Positions 6,935-13,794 are shown, numbered from the stretch's first letter. The stretch: 33,645 bases of DNA from CAG-390 sp045541375 (GCA_045541375.1 JAZQJB010000083.1:1-33645), one strand, 5' to 3'. Notes: generated by a model not told the origin, from the letters alone. Made by a program: numbers and translations.

Positions 6935-7855
6935 TATTTTTTCTCCTTTTAGCAATTTAATATATTCATCTACATAAGTTTCAGGGTTAAGAGTTGATTG
7001 CCTGTATTCATTTGGCGTCATACCCATTTTCAACCTGAAATTCTTGTAAAAAGACGGGATATTGATAAATCCGCATTTTCCTGCGATATCGTTTATATTG
7101 GAATCACTTTTTTCTAAAAGCTGACAAACATTGTTCAATCTTATATCTCGTAGATAATCCGAAAAATATTTACCGGTGATTTTTGTAAATACTCGTCCCA
7201 GATGAGATTTGCTGATATAGAGCCTCTCAGCAATTTTTTCTTTCGTAAGTGATGGATCATGATATTCTTCGCGTATTATTTTAATGGCGCTGGATACAAT
7301 ATTCCATTCCTCGTATGATGCAAAAGAAAGGTTTTTTACAGAAGAATTTATATATCTTGAAATAGTTATCAAAAAATAAGAAAGCACACCCCTTATGGCA
7401 TCTTTGTACTCATCTTTTCTCATTTCCGATTCGTTTTCGATAATACCCCAAAGGTAGCAAAGATTATCAAAAACCGTAGCATTTAATACAGCATATCCTA
7501 AAGTTGAGTTTTCACGAAATATACCATAACAATAGCGGTGGCTTGAATGACTGGCACACTCTCCACTGAACCAATCATTCGTATTCCAAAAAAGCCGCCT
7601 TATCTCAAAATCGTCACCCTCTTTTTCAATAAAAAAGCCATGAGGAGTGCGGGGAGGGATTACGAATATATCGCCTTGTTTGCTTGGAATATCCTTATCA
7701 AGAACGCGATGTATTCCAAATCCCGAGACAACCAAGGCTATCTCAAACATATCATTTGATTCAAGTTTCAAAAATGCTCGTTTTTCACTGAATATCTTTT
7801 TGCATGAAAGAATATTCGAAATAATTCCTATTTCGCTATTAGTACTATTTTCCAT
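6299..7855 (-). CDS. AraC-family regulator fused in frame to a cobalamin-binding corrinoid protein
   Basis: 518 residues from ATG 7855 (AAGGGA 7 bases upstream); an upstream TTG is ignored. Residues 1-90 form a cupin-like sensor (GDIFVIPPRTPHGF at 61-74) and about 190-287 a double helix-turn-helix AraC domain (LTKEKIAERLYISKSHLGRVF, then a second HTH ending in FRLKMGMTPNEYR). After a short linker, residues 308-518 are a complete corrinoid protein: helical N-terminal cap, then a B12-binding Rossmann domain with GDLHDIG (His408 the expected lower cobalt ligand) and GGAP. No stop codon separates the two, although AraC (307 aa) and corrinoid (211 aa) parts each have the length of a free protein. 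It leads the operon and could sense cobalamin or methylation state while regulating it. Confidence 0.9.
   Translation of the reverse strand: MENSTNSEIGIISNILSCKKIFSEKRAFLKLESNDMFEIALVVSGFGIHRVLDKDIPSKQGDIFVIPPRTPHGFFIEKEGDDFEIRRLFWNTNDWFSGECASHSSHRYCYGIFRENSTLGYAVLNATVFDNLCYLWGIIENESEMRKDEYKDAIRGVLSYFLITISRYINSSVKNLSFASYEEWNIVSSAIKIIREEYHDPSLTKEKIAERLYISKSHLGRVFTKITGKYFSDYLRDIRLNNVCQLLEKSDSNINDIAGKCGFINIPSFYKNFRLKMGMTPNEYRQSTLNPETYVDEYIKLLKGEKIMGILNDISENLQKGKSKIVKQLVQQALDEGVKPNDILNEGLLSGMSIIGEKFKNNEVFVPEVLVAARAMNMGAQILKPHLEETGQRAVGKVCIGTVQGDLHDIGKNLVKMMLEGKGLEVIDLGTDVAPETFVETAIEQNCRVICCSALLTTTMPVMAEVVKLAEEKGIRDKVKIMIGGAPVSQEYCDKIGADCYTVDAASAADAAVEFCKD
6943..6949 (-). promoter_or_regulatory. 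Internal Shine-Dalgarno inside the AraC-corrinoid frame
   Basis: AAAGGAG read on the minus strand encodes the Lys-Gly of LLKGEKIM in the fusion frame and sits 8 bases before ATG 6934. It is stronger than the site of the fusion's own start (AAGGGA at 7). This decides that the corrinoid domain can start independently. Confidence 0.75.
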
Positions 7856-7928
7856 TGCTCTATCCCTTATAAAATGAAAAAAATAAAAAACACTTGAATC
7901 AATATGCAAACAACAATTTTACGTATTA

Positions 7929-7957
7929 ATTATATCATAAGAAACAAGTTATGTAAA
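7929..7957 (-). promoter_or_regulatory. Promoter of the AraC-corrinoid operon
   Basis: On the minus strand: -35 TTTACA (7957-7952), a 17-base spacer, and -10 TATAAT (7934-7929). This predicts a start near 7921 and a leader of about 65 bases, too short for a cobalamin riboswitch; none is seen. AraC operator half-sites could not be recognised by eye. Confidence 0.7.
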
Positions 7958-8083
7958 TCTCGTTTTTGACTTTTTTTCGACGCTTCAAATAGCTCAAAAA
8001 CATACAAAAAGCGGAAATCGTATAGTGAAGCCTGATTTCGCCAAAACGCTAATACATTTGCAGCCTTTATTAAGCCGCAGCAT

Positions 8084-8204
8084 GATTTAGTGGATGAGTG
8101 CAAAGCAGACGATTGACGCGGATATGATGTTCGATGTTACGAAGAATGTAAAGCAAAACAAAATAAAACGAGTGTGCAGGCGCAATGCCTGCACACTCGT
8201 TTTT
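8084..8204 (+). pseudogene. Deletion derivative of the ParB-remnant region
   Basis: TTTAGTGGATGA matches the start of the ParB fragment at 751. It joins directly to a stretch matching 895-942 (GCAAAGCAG...GATGTTYGA), then to the end of the small-ORF operon with its GTGCAGGC hairpin (here 8169-8203, ending in TTTTTT). At least two internal deletions relative to 755-1390 are needed. It encodes nothing. It shows that the element now left at 755-1480 was once also present, or duplicated, beside the tRNA. Confidence 0.65.
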
Positions 8205-8292
8205 TAATATGGATAATTGAAATAAAAAACAAATCCGAACACATCGTTTGTGACGAAATAGTTCGGATTTGTTTCTATTGGTGACCCGTACG
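8204..8292. repeat. Direct repeat, right copy, with terminator and intact tRNA tail
   Basis: It pairs with 1391-1480. In the minus direction it reads tRNA tail (TGG at 8279-8281 is CCA, 8283-8289 the acceptor strand), then a terminator stem CAAATCCGAAC/GTTCGGATTTG (8230-8240 with 8261-8271) followed by TTTTTT. The 20-base loop has its own small TCGT/ACGA pairing. Confidence 0.75.
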
Positions 8293-8398
8293 GGAATCTG
8301 AACCCCCACGTGCGGATGAAGCGAGAGCGAAAATGAAATGCAGCGTACCGCACGTTTTGTGTATTTCCGCAAGCGGAAACACACGGGGTTCTGATTCC
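8293..8398. repeat. Palindromic three-stem element, copy 2
   Basis: The closing stem is GGAATCTGAACCCC with GGGGTTCTGATTCC (8385-8398), 14 bp with one mismatch. Inner stems are CGTGCGG/CCGCACG and GTATTTCCGC/GCGGAAACAC. It is about 85% identical to copy 1 at 259-366. Its left (minus-strand 3') end continues directly into the tRNA tail at 8279-8292. Confidence 0.75.
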
Positions 8399-8415
8399 AT
8401 TGAGTTAGCAAAAAG

Positions 8416-8444
8416 AAAAGCACCTCGCGATGCGAGGTGCTTTT
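8416..8444 (-). terminator. Terminator of tRNA-tail unit 3
   Basis: A perfect 13-bp stem AAAAGCACCTCGC/GCGAGGTGCTTTT with loop GAT, followed on the minus strand by CTTTTT. It lies 5 bases after a CCA-like tail (8450-8452). Confidence 0.75.
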
Positions 8445-8449
8445 CTTAT

Positions 8450-8500
8450 TGGTGACCCGTACGGGAGATCGAAATATTTGCCTCGCTGTGCGGCAAATGC
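8450..8500 (-). repeat. tRNA-Glu 3'-tail copy, unit 3
   Basis: 8450-8466 is identical to the real tRNA's last 17 bases (TGGTGACCCGTACGGGA). It then diverges into GATCGAAATATTTGCC, the same sequence as the left remnant at 221-239. The following 8500-8640 is AT-rich with no gene and no repeat I recognise. Confidence 0.75.
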
Positions 8501-8690
8501 CCTAAGCGCGCGAGTATTATATGATTATTCAGTAAAATTGTATTTGTATTTCTGTTTACGCGAGTCAAATGCAAATTGTTTGTCATTCGGGATATCTGCC
8601 TGTTTTGTATCAAATAGTATCAATTACCGTTTGACTAAAGCCATTTCCAATTTGCTGGGTTCGCTTCCGCGAAACGGGTTCAGCAAAAAG

Positions 8691-8722
8691 AAAAACACGA
8701 CGCAGAGCGTCGTGCTTTTCTT
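8691..8722 (-). terminator. Terminator of tRNA-tail unit 2
   Basis: Stem CACGACGC (8696-8703) with GCGTCGTG (8707-8714), loop AGA, with A-rich and T-rich flanks as in the other units but an unrelated core. It ends 2 bases before the TGG at 8725. Confidence 0.75.
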
Positions 8723-8724
8723 AT

Positions 8725-8840
8725 TGGTGACCCGTACGGGAATCTGAACTCCTGTGTGCGGATTCAATTTTAGCAAGAATACTATTTGGCTTACCGCACA
8801 CCATAGCGAGTTTGCGTGCAAACTCGCGGAGTTCTGATTC
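8725..8840. repeat. tRNA tail plus palindromic three-stem element, copy 3
   Basis: 8725-8741 is identical to the last 17 bases of the tRNA. It continues as the element 8739-8840: closing stem GGAATCTGAACTCC with GGAGTTCTGATTC, an inner stem GTGTGCGG/CCGCACAC, and a second stem GCGAGTTTGC/GCAAACTCGC. The second stem differs wholly in sequence from copies 1 and 2 but keeps length and position. Confidence 0.75.
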
Positions 8841-8856
8841 AATATGATTCAAGAAT

Positions 8857-8890
8857 AACAAAAAGCACCTCAAAAGAGGTGCTTTTTGTT
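8857..8890 (-). terminator. tRNA-Glu terminator
   Basis: A perfect 15-bp stem (8857-8871 with 8876-8890, loop AAAA), with the T-run inside the arm, starts 2 bases after the CCA of the tRNA. It ends the tRNA transcript before the array of tail copies. Confidence 0.85.
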
Positions 8891-8892
8891 AT

Positions 8893-8967
8893 TGGTGACC
8901 CGTACGGGAATCGAACCCATGTTCCCAGCGTGAGAGGCTAGTGTCTTGACCGCTTGACCAACGGGCC
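8893..8967 (-). tRNA. tRNA-Glu (anticodon CUC), CCA encoded
   Basis: On the minus strand: acceptor GGCCCGT pairs with ACGGGTC (one G-U), D-arm GTC...GAC, anticodon stem CTAGC/GCTGG around loop CTCTCAC with anticodon CTC (reads GAG), T-arm ATGGG-TTCGAAT-CCCGT, discriminator A and genomic CCA. All arms close, so it is functional. It has its own consensus promoter and terminator. Its 3' end is the apparent integration site of the island to the left; the last 17 bases are repeated three times in tandem in 8279-8741 and in degraded form further left. Confidence 0.95.
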
Positions 8968-8985
8968 ATCGTTTGGTGCTTGAAT

Positions 8986-9014
8986 ATTATAGCATACTTT
9001 AATACGAATGTCAA
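8986..9014 (-). promoter_or_regulatory. tRNA-Glu promoter
   Basis: Minus strand TTGACA (9014-9009), 17-base spacer, TATAAT (8991-8986): a perfect sigma-A consensus. It lies 18 bases before the mature tRNA 5' end. The rest of 9015-9194 is AT-rich and holds no gene I can support. Confidence 0.85.
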
Positions 9015-9194
9015 TACCTTTTTGAAAAAAAGTTCGGGGAAATGCGAAAAAATTATTCTTTTTGCGGGATTTTTTAGAAAAATGCTCTTTCGGGGATATT
9101 TTCCATTTCTTAATTGGGTGAATAGAGGTTTATTTATGGGTGAATAATAGTCACAAGCGCAAATATTGTGCAATTTTTATGAGGAGGCTTACCT

Positions 9195-9413
9195 ATGATA
9201 ATCGACCGTATTGCTCTCATTCTGACTATTGTCGGTGCTTTCAACTGGGGCGGCGTCGGGCTTTTCAAGTTTGACACCGTGGCTTGGCTCTTCGGAGGCA
9301 ACGATACCCTTTGGGCGCGAATCGTGTATACCCTCGTTGCCCTCGCGGGGCTTTGGTGCGTCACGCTCCTGTTCCGCGCCCGCGATGATTACGAGGAATC
9401 CACAACAATGTAA
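9195..9413 (+). CDS. DUF378 family membrane protein (YuzA-like)
   Basis: 72 residues with two hydrophobic helices (about 5-27 and 42-61) flanking a short polar turn. The hallmark NWG in GAFNWGGVGLF and the W-L-FGG segment are those of DUF378 proteins, found widely in Firmicutes. The function is unknown; it is a small integral membrane protein. The start ATG has GAGGAGG 8 bases upstream. It is transcribed away from the tRNA and ends at a bidirectional terminator. It appears monocistronic. Confidence 0.88.
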   Translation: MIIDRIALILTIVGAFNWGGVGLFKFDTVAWLFGGNDTLWARIVYTLVALAGLWCVTLLFRARDDYEESTTM

Positions 9414-9446
9414 AAATAAAGCGGAGCGCGAGCTCCGCTTTATTTT
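9413..9446. terminator. Bidirectional terminator between convergent genes
   Basis: A perfect 15-bp stem AAAATAAAGCGGAGC/GCTCCGCTTTATTTT with loop GCGA. It overlaps the DUF378 stop and ends 1 base before the stop of the phosphodiester glycosidase gene on the other strand, serving both. Confidence 0.9.
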
Positions 9447-9447
9447 G

Positions 9448-11208
9448 TTAGGGCAAAACCACCATCAAACCGTTCGCAACCGCGCGGAGAGTACCGCCGG
9501 AGGGGCTGTTTTCGGTGACGAGGTTGCCTTGCTTGTTCTTGAGAATGAAGGTGGACGAGCCGCCGCCGTCGAGGTTTACGGCATTGACGCAGCCAAGGCT
9601 TGCCATTATGTATGCAAGATCGGCGAGCGATGCGCCGTTTGAGACGGAGGGCTGTCTGCCGTCAACGACGATGAGCACGACCGTGCCGTCCGCGGTGACA
9701 CCTGCTGCGGTGCGCGGGTGGCGGGTATATGAAAACTCGGTGCTCGTTGCGAGGTTGTCGGTTGCGCCGTCTTTGAGTATGACGTGCGAAGCGCCGACAG
9801 CCGTTGTGAGCTTGTCTTTATAAGCCGCGTAATCGTCCTCGGTGCCCATCACGGCGTCGCCCTCGTGGGTGATGCCGAACCAGGGTCTGCCGCCGGTGCC
9901 GCTGATAAGCTTGCCGTCCTTGATGCAAAGTCCGCGCATCACATTCGTTCCGCCCATATCGAAGAAGTCTGCGTTAACGCCCGCGAGGACGTTTTTTCCG
10001 TTCGAAACAGCGGCGGAAAGCTGACTGCTCATCTTTGCGACGGTTCCGATCTTGTCCGCGCTGTCGGAGGGCATTGTGGTCTGAATGGTCGCCGAGCCCT
10101 TCTTCACGCTGATCGCATAAGCGCGGACGGGCGCGCCGTCCTTGTCATCGTAAACGATCTCGGTGTAAACGATGCCGGGCGCGACTTCGGTCGGGATCCA
10201 ACTGATCGGAACAAGTCCGTTTGTGCCGGAGGAAACGCGGAGCCCCGAAATTTCACGGGCATTTGAAAGCTCGACCTTGTATTCGCCCGAAACGCCGAGG
10301 GGCATATATTCGAAGATAAATCTCTCGGCAGCGACCTCGCCAACCGATTCTGTGGTGAAGTCGATGAAGATATTGCCGTCCGACTCCGTGATGAAATAGC
10401 GCTGGGAAGTGAAGAATTCGTGATCGCCCTTACTGCCGTCAGTCTTGCCGCAGCCGTAGAAGATGGCGGGACCGCTCTTGTAGTCGGAGATCGGAACGAT
10501 GGGGAGGTTGACACCGCAAACGCGGCTGATTCCCTGAACGAGCTTTTCGATACCCTTGCCGTTCTTGGAGGCGTCAACGATCGAGTATTCGGTGATCTCG
10601 CGCTCGCCAAGCTTCAGCGAGGTGATCGGGTAGCCGTTGTTGTAAAGGAACTCGACACCGCTTTTGAGCTCGGGTGCAGTTCCTTTCGAGATGACTTTTC
10701 CGTCTTCGTCCTCTTCGTAACCGAGAATGTCCTTGAGGAAGCTCTTAACGGCTGTCACGGTCGATTCGGGCGAGCCGCCGCAGATGACGATGACGTTTTC
10801 GCTGACGATCTTATAGGTCCAGTCGTAGTATGTAAGCGATTTGCTCACGCTCACCGAGTCCGCACGGTTGGTAGCGCCGACGAGGATCTCGAATTCCTCG
10901 GGCACGACCTCTGCGCCCTTACGGGTGAAGTCGGTCGACATGGGCAGACGGAATCCGCAAGCACTTTCGATACCGCGCGAAAGGAGCTGGAGTGCCTTGA
11001 CTTCTTCGGCGGCGGATTCATCCGGACGGACGAGCTTGTATTCCGCCGTCAACTTGAAGCCGAGCGCTTCTGTTTCGGGCGCTTCCGTTATTGCGTCCGT
11101 GATGGGCGAAGTCGTCTCTTCCGCCACGCCGCCGGTGCAGGAAACTGCGCCCAAAAGAGTGCAGGCGAGCAGGAAGAGGGATAAAAGTCTTTTGAAATTA
11201 TCCTTCAT
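9448..11208 (-). CDS. Phosphodiester glycosidase (NAGPA-type) lipoprotein
   Basis: 586 residues. A signal peptide with lipobox LLGAVSC and a Thr/Glu-rich linker indicate an outer-face lipoprotein. Residues about 50-165 and 195-315 look like two copies of the accessory fold found in front of many glycosidases (pattern ILVGATNR...YDWTYKIVSENVIVICGG...AVKSFL). The C-terminal 250 or so residues form the phosphodiester alpha-N-acetylglucosaminidase-related domain, with NLDGGGSST at 545-553 near the end and RTAAGVTADGTVVLIVVDGR before it. Relatives uncap GlcNAc-phosphodiesters, so a cell-envelope or polysaccharide phosphodiester is a plausible target. It starts 6 bases after the phosphoribosyltransferase stop, with a weak ribosome site, so it is probably co-transcribed. 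Confidence 0.85.
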   Translation of the reverse strand: MKDNFKRLLSLFLLACTLLGAVSCTGGVAEETTSPITDAITEAPETEALGFKLTAEYKLVRPDESAAEEVKALQLLSRGIESACGFRLPMSTDFTRKGAEVVPEEFEILVGATNRADSVSVSKSLTYYDWTYKIVSENVIVICGGSPESTVTAVKSFLKDILGYEEDEDGKVISKGTAPELKSGVEFLYNNGYPITSLKLGEREITEYSIVDASKNGKGIEKLVQGISRVCGVNLPIVPISDYKSGPAIFYGCGKTDGSKGDHEFFTSQRYFITESDGNIFIDFTTESVGEVAAERFIFEYMPLGVSGEYKVELSNAREISGLRVSSGTNGLVPISWIPTEVAPGIVYTEIVYDDKDGAPVRAYAISVKKGSATIQTTMPSDSADKIGTVAKMSSQLSAAVSNGKNVLAGVNADFFDMGGTNVMRGLCIKDGKLISGTGGRPWFGITHEGDAVMGTEDDYAAYKDKLTTAVGASHVILKDGATDNLATSTEFSYTRHPRTAAGVTADGTVVLIVVDGRQPSVSNGASLADLAYIMASLGCVNAVNLDGGGSSTFILKNKQGNLVTENSPSGGTLRAVANGLMVVLP

Positions 11209-11214
11209 GGCTTA

Positions 11215-11778
11215 TCAGTCGATGGGATTGCCCTCTTTGTCAAAGAGAGGAAGCTTTTCGAGGTAGATGAGGTCGTCACGCTTGGTGGCGTCGCCCTCGG
11301 CGAGGATCGCCATACGTCCGCAGATGTTTCCGCCTGCGGCGTTTACGAGCTTTTCGATAGCAAGGAGAGATTCGCCTGTCGAGATAACGTCGTCAACGAT
11401 GAGGATCTTTTTGCCCTTCATAAGTTCCGCGTCCGCCTTGTCAAGATAGAGCTTCTGCTCCTTTGCGGTGGTGATCGAGTTGACGGTGACCTCGAAAACG
11501 CCGGTCATATAAAGCTTTGCCGCCTTGCGCGCGAGGAAGTATTTCTGATTTCCCGCAAGACGCGCCATTTCGTGAACGAGCGGAATGCCCTTCGCTTCGG
11601 CGGAGATGAGGTAGTCGTATTCGGGTGCGAGCTCGAGCATCTTTTTTGCGCAAGCGGTGGTAAGCTCGGGGTCGCCGAAGATGACGAACGCACCGATCTG
11701 AAGCTCATCGTTCAGTTTGCAAAGAGGAAGCGCGCGGTCACAGCCCGCGATGTTCATATTGTAATGTGTTTTAGCCAT
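11215..11778 (-). CDS. Phosphoribosyltransferase (adenine/xanthine type)
   Basis: 187 residues with the type I PRPP-binding loop ILIVDDVISTGES and an upstream segment YDYLISAEAKGIPLVHEMARL equivalent to the base-recognition region of adenine phosphoribosyltransferase. It would convert a purine base and PRPP to the nucleotide in the cytoplasm (salvage). The usual Apt pattern (EARGF) is altered to EAKGI, so the base may be xanthine or another purine, or the role regulatory as for PurR-type proteins; there is no HTH here. AAAGGAG precedes the ATG. A possible promoter (11813-11839) overlaps the end of ygiQ, making this the first gene of a two-gene unit with the glycosidase. Confidence 0.85.
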   Translation of the reverse strand: MAKTHYNMNIAGCDRALPLCKLNDELQIGAFVIFGDPELTTACAKKMLELAPEYDYLISAEAKGIPLVHEMARLAGNQKYFLARKAAKLYMTGVFEVTVNSITTAKEQKLYLDKADAELMKGKKILIVDDVISTGESLLAIEKLVNAAGGNICGRMAILAEGDATKRDDLIYLEKLPLFDKEGNPID

Positions 11779-11812
11779 ATTTTTTACTCCTTTGAGTTTT
11801 TTCTTCCATATA

Positions 11813-11839
11813 ATTATATAAAACGGTGGGAAAAGTCAA
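11813..11839 (-). promoter_or_regulatory. Possible promoter for the phosphoribosyltransferase gene
   Basis: Minus strand TTGACT (11839-11834) and TATAAT (11818-11813), but the spacer is only 15 bases, so strength is doubtful. The -35 element contains the TGA stop of the upstream YgiQ gene. Confidence 0.45.
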
Positions 11840-13794
11840 GCTTTCTTGGAATAAGTATTGTTTCGCTTTTTATTGCTCTTTTGAGCGCTTTGAGAAGGCT
11901 TTGAGTTTTTTGAGCTCTTCTGCGGGCGGGCATTTTTTTGATTGCGCTGATTCTGATTTCTGCCCTGATTCTTGCCCTGCGGCTTGAAGGTGTTTTCGGG
12001 GCGGACGAGGCAATCCTTGCCCGTGCCGATGAGGTCCTCGCGGTGGGCGGCGATGAGTGCTTCGCGGACGAGGGGAGCGTTTTCGGGCTTGCCGTACTGC
12101 AGAAGTGCGCGCTGAAGTCGCTTTTCACGCGGATCGCGGGCGACGTAGACTTTCTTGCCCGTGAAGGGGTCGATTCCCGTTGCGAACATTACCGTCGAAG
12201 CCGTGCCGGGGGTGGGATAGAAGTCCTGAACCTGCTCGGGCGAGAGGTTTTCGCGCTTGAGATACTGCGCGAGTGCGATCGCGTCGTGCAGAGTCGAGCC
12301 GGGGTGGCTGGACATAAGGTAAGGAACAAGGTATTGCTCCTTGCCGCACTCACGGCAAAGGTCGAAGAATTTCTCGCGGAATCGGCGGTAGACCGAGAAA
12401 TCGGGCTTGCCCATATAGGCGAGAACACCTGCCGAGCAATGCTCGGGCGCAACCTTGAGCTGTCCCGAAACGTTATCGCGGACGAGCTTGCGGAAGAAGG
12501 AGTCGTCGGGGTCTGCCATGAGGTAGTCAAAGCGGATTCCCGAGCGTATGAATACCTTTTTGATGCCCGGTATCGCCTCGACCGACTCGATCAGATCGTA
12601 ATATTCCTTGTGATCGACCTTGAGGTTGGGGCAGGGCTTCGGCGCGAGGCATTTGCGGTTCGGGCAAACGCCGCTTTTGAGCTGTTTGTCGCAGGCGGGA
12701 GAGCGGAAATTCGCCGTGGGGCCGCCGACGTCGTGGATGTAACCCTTGAAATCGGGCATTTTAACGATCTCGCGCGCCTCGGCGAGAACGCTTTCCTTCG
12801 AGCGGCTGCGAACGCTTCGTCCCTGGTGGAATGCGAGAGCGCAGAAGTTGCAGGCGCCGAAGCAACCGCGGTTGTGCGTGATCGAGAAAGCAACCTCGGC
12901 AATCGCGGGCACGCCGCCGTCCTTGTCGTATATGGGATGTACCTTTCTTGTGTATGGGAGCGAGTAAACGCGGTCAAGCTCCTTGCGCTCAAGCGGCGGC
13001 ATCGGGGGATTCTGCACCAAGAGCTTGTCGCCGTAAAGCTCGGTGATTGCTCTGCCGCCAATGGCGTCCTGCTCGCGGTACTGCGCGCCGAAAGCGTCGG
13101 CGTAGGCACGACCGCCTTCCTTCAGGCTTTCCCAATCAAGCTCCGCCGCAACGGGGAAGTGAACCTCTGGCTTGTCCGCAGGGCAAAGATAGCATGAGCC
13201 GCGCACGTCGCGGATCTTTTTAACGGGAACGCCCTTGTCAAGTAGTTCCGCAATGCGGAGAAGGATGTTTTCGCCCATTCCGTAGGTGAGAATATCAGCG
13301 CGGCTGTCGATGAGGATCGAGCGGCGCATACGGTCCTCCCAATAATCGTAGTGGGCGAATCGACGAAGCGAGGCTTCAAGGCCGCCAAGAATGATCGGCA
13401 CGTCGCCGTAGGCTTGTCTGATCAGGTTCGAGTAAACGATGGTCGCGCGGTCGGGGCGCAAGCCGGTCTTTCCGCCGGGCGAATAATAGTCGTATCCTCT
13501 GCGGTGGCGAGTGACCGAGTAGTGCGAAACCATCGAGTCAACATTGCCCGCCGTGACGAGGAATCCGAGTCGGGGCTTGCCGAAGCGCTTGATGTCGTCA
13601 AGAGTCTTCCAGTTCGGCTGTGCCAGAATTGCGACGCGGTAACCCGCCGCCTCAAGCACGCGCGATATTATGGCAACGCCAAAAGAGGGATGATCGACGT
13701 AGGCATCCCCCGTAACATATACAAAATCGGGTCTGTCCCATCCGCGCGCCTCCATATCGGCGCGCGAAATGGGAAGAAATTCAGTTCCGAGCAT
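11836..13794 (-). CDS. YgiQ family radical SAM protein
   Basis: 652 residues. The 4Fe-4S/SAM site is Cys311-x3-Cys315-x2-Cys318 (CFGACNFC). The N-terminus (FLPISRADMEARGWDRPDFVYVTGDAYVDHPSFG) and LGGLEASLRRFAHYDYWEDRMRRS are hallmark YgiQ/UPF0313 segments. A second Cys cluster follows at CDKQLKSGVCPNRKCLAPKPC. The reaction is not established; the cobalamin-like fold at the N-terminus suggests a B12-dependent type, which is inference. The last 50 or so residues are a low-complexity basic tail of Lys/Asn/Gln/Ser. The start ATG has GGAG at 9 bases, 15 bases after the spoVM-like ORF, so it is the end of the long minus-strand operon. Confidence 0.92.
   Translation of the reverse strand: MLGTEFLPISRADMEARGWDRPDFVYVTGDAYVDHPSFGVAIISRVLEAAGYRVAILAQPNWKTLDDIKRFGKPRLGFLVTAGNVDSMVSHYSVTRHRRGYDYYSPGGKTGLRPDRATIVYSNLIRQAYGDVPIILGGLEASLRRFAHYDYWEDRMRRSILIDSRADILTYGMGENILLRIAELLDKGVPVKKIRDVRGSCYLCPADKPEVHFPVAAELDWESLKEGGRAYADAFGAQYREQDAIGGRAITELYGDKLLVQNPPMPPLERKELDRVYSLPYTRKVHPIYDKDGGVPAIAEVAFSITHNRGCFGACNFCALAFHQGRSVRSRSKESVLAEAREIVKMPDFKGYIHDVGGPTANFRSPACDKQLKSGVCPNRKCLAPKPCPNLKVDHKEYYDLIESVEAIPGIKKVFIRSGIRFDYLMADPDDSFFRKLVRDNVSGQLKVAPEHCSAGVLAYMGKPDFSVYRRFREKFFDLCRECGKEQYLVPYLMSSHPGSTLHDAIALAQYLKRENLSPEQVQDFYPTPGTASTVMFATGIDPFTGKKVYVARDPREKRLQRALLQYGKPENAPLVREALIAAHREDLIGTGKDCLVRPENTFKPQGKNQGRNQNQRNQKNARPQKSSKNSKPSQSAQKSNKKRNNTYSKKA

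Noticed and set aside
7856..7930. Possible cobalamin riboswitch in the leader of the AraC-corrinoid gene
   Set aside because: The leader from the predicted start is about 65 bases, AT-rich, and shows no B12-box or the long fold such riboswitches need.
8500..8640. A possible further gene between tRNA-tail units
   Set aside because: The AT-rich stretch has only short frames without ribosome sites or recognisable protein pattern.
11938..13197. 419-codon open frame on the plus strand opposite ygiQ
   Set aside because: It mirrors the YgiQ gene in GC-rich DNA, has no ribosome site and no recognisable domain; YgiQ on the other strand has clear catalytic motifs.
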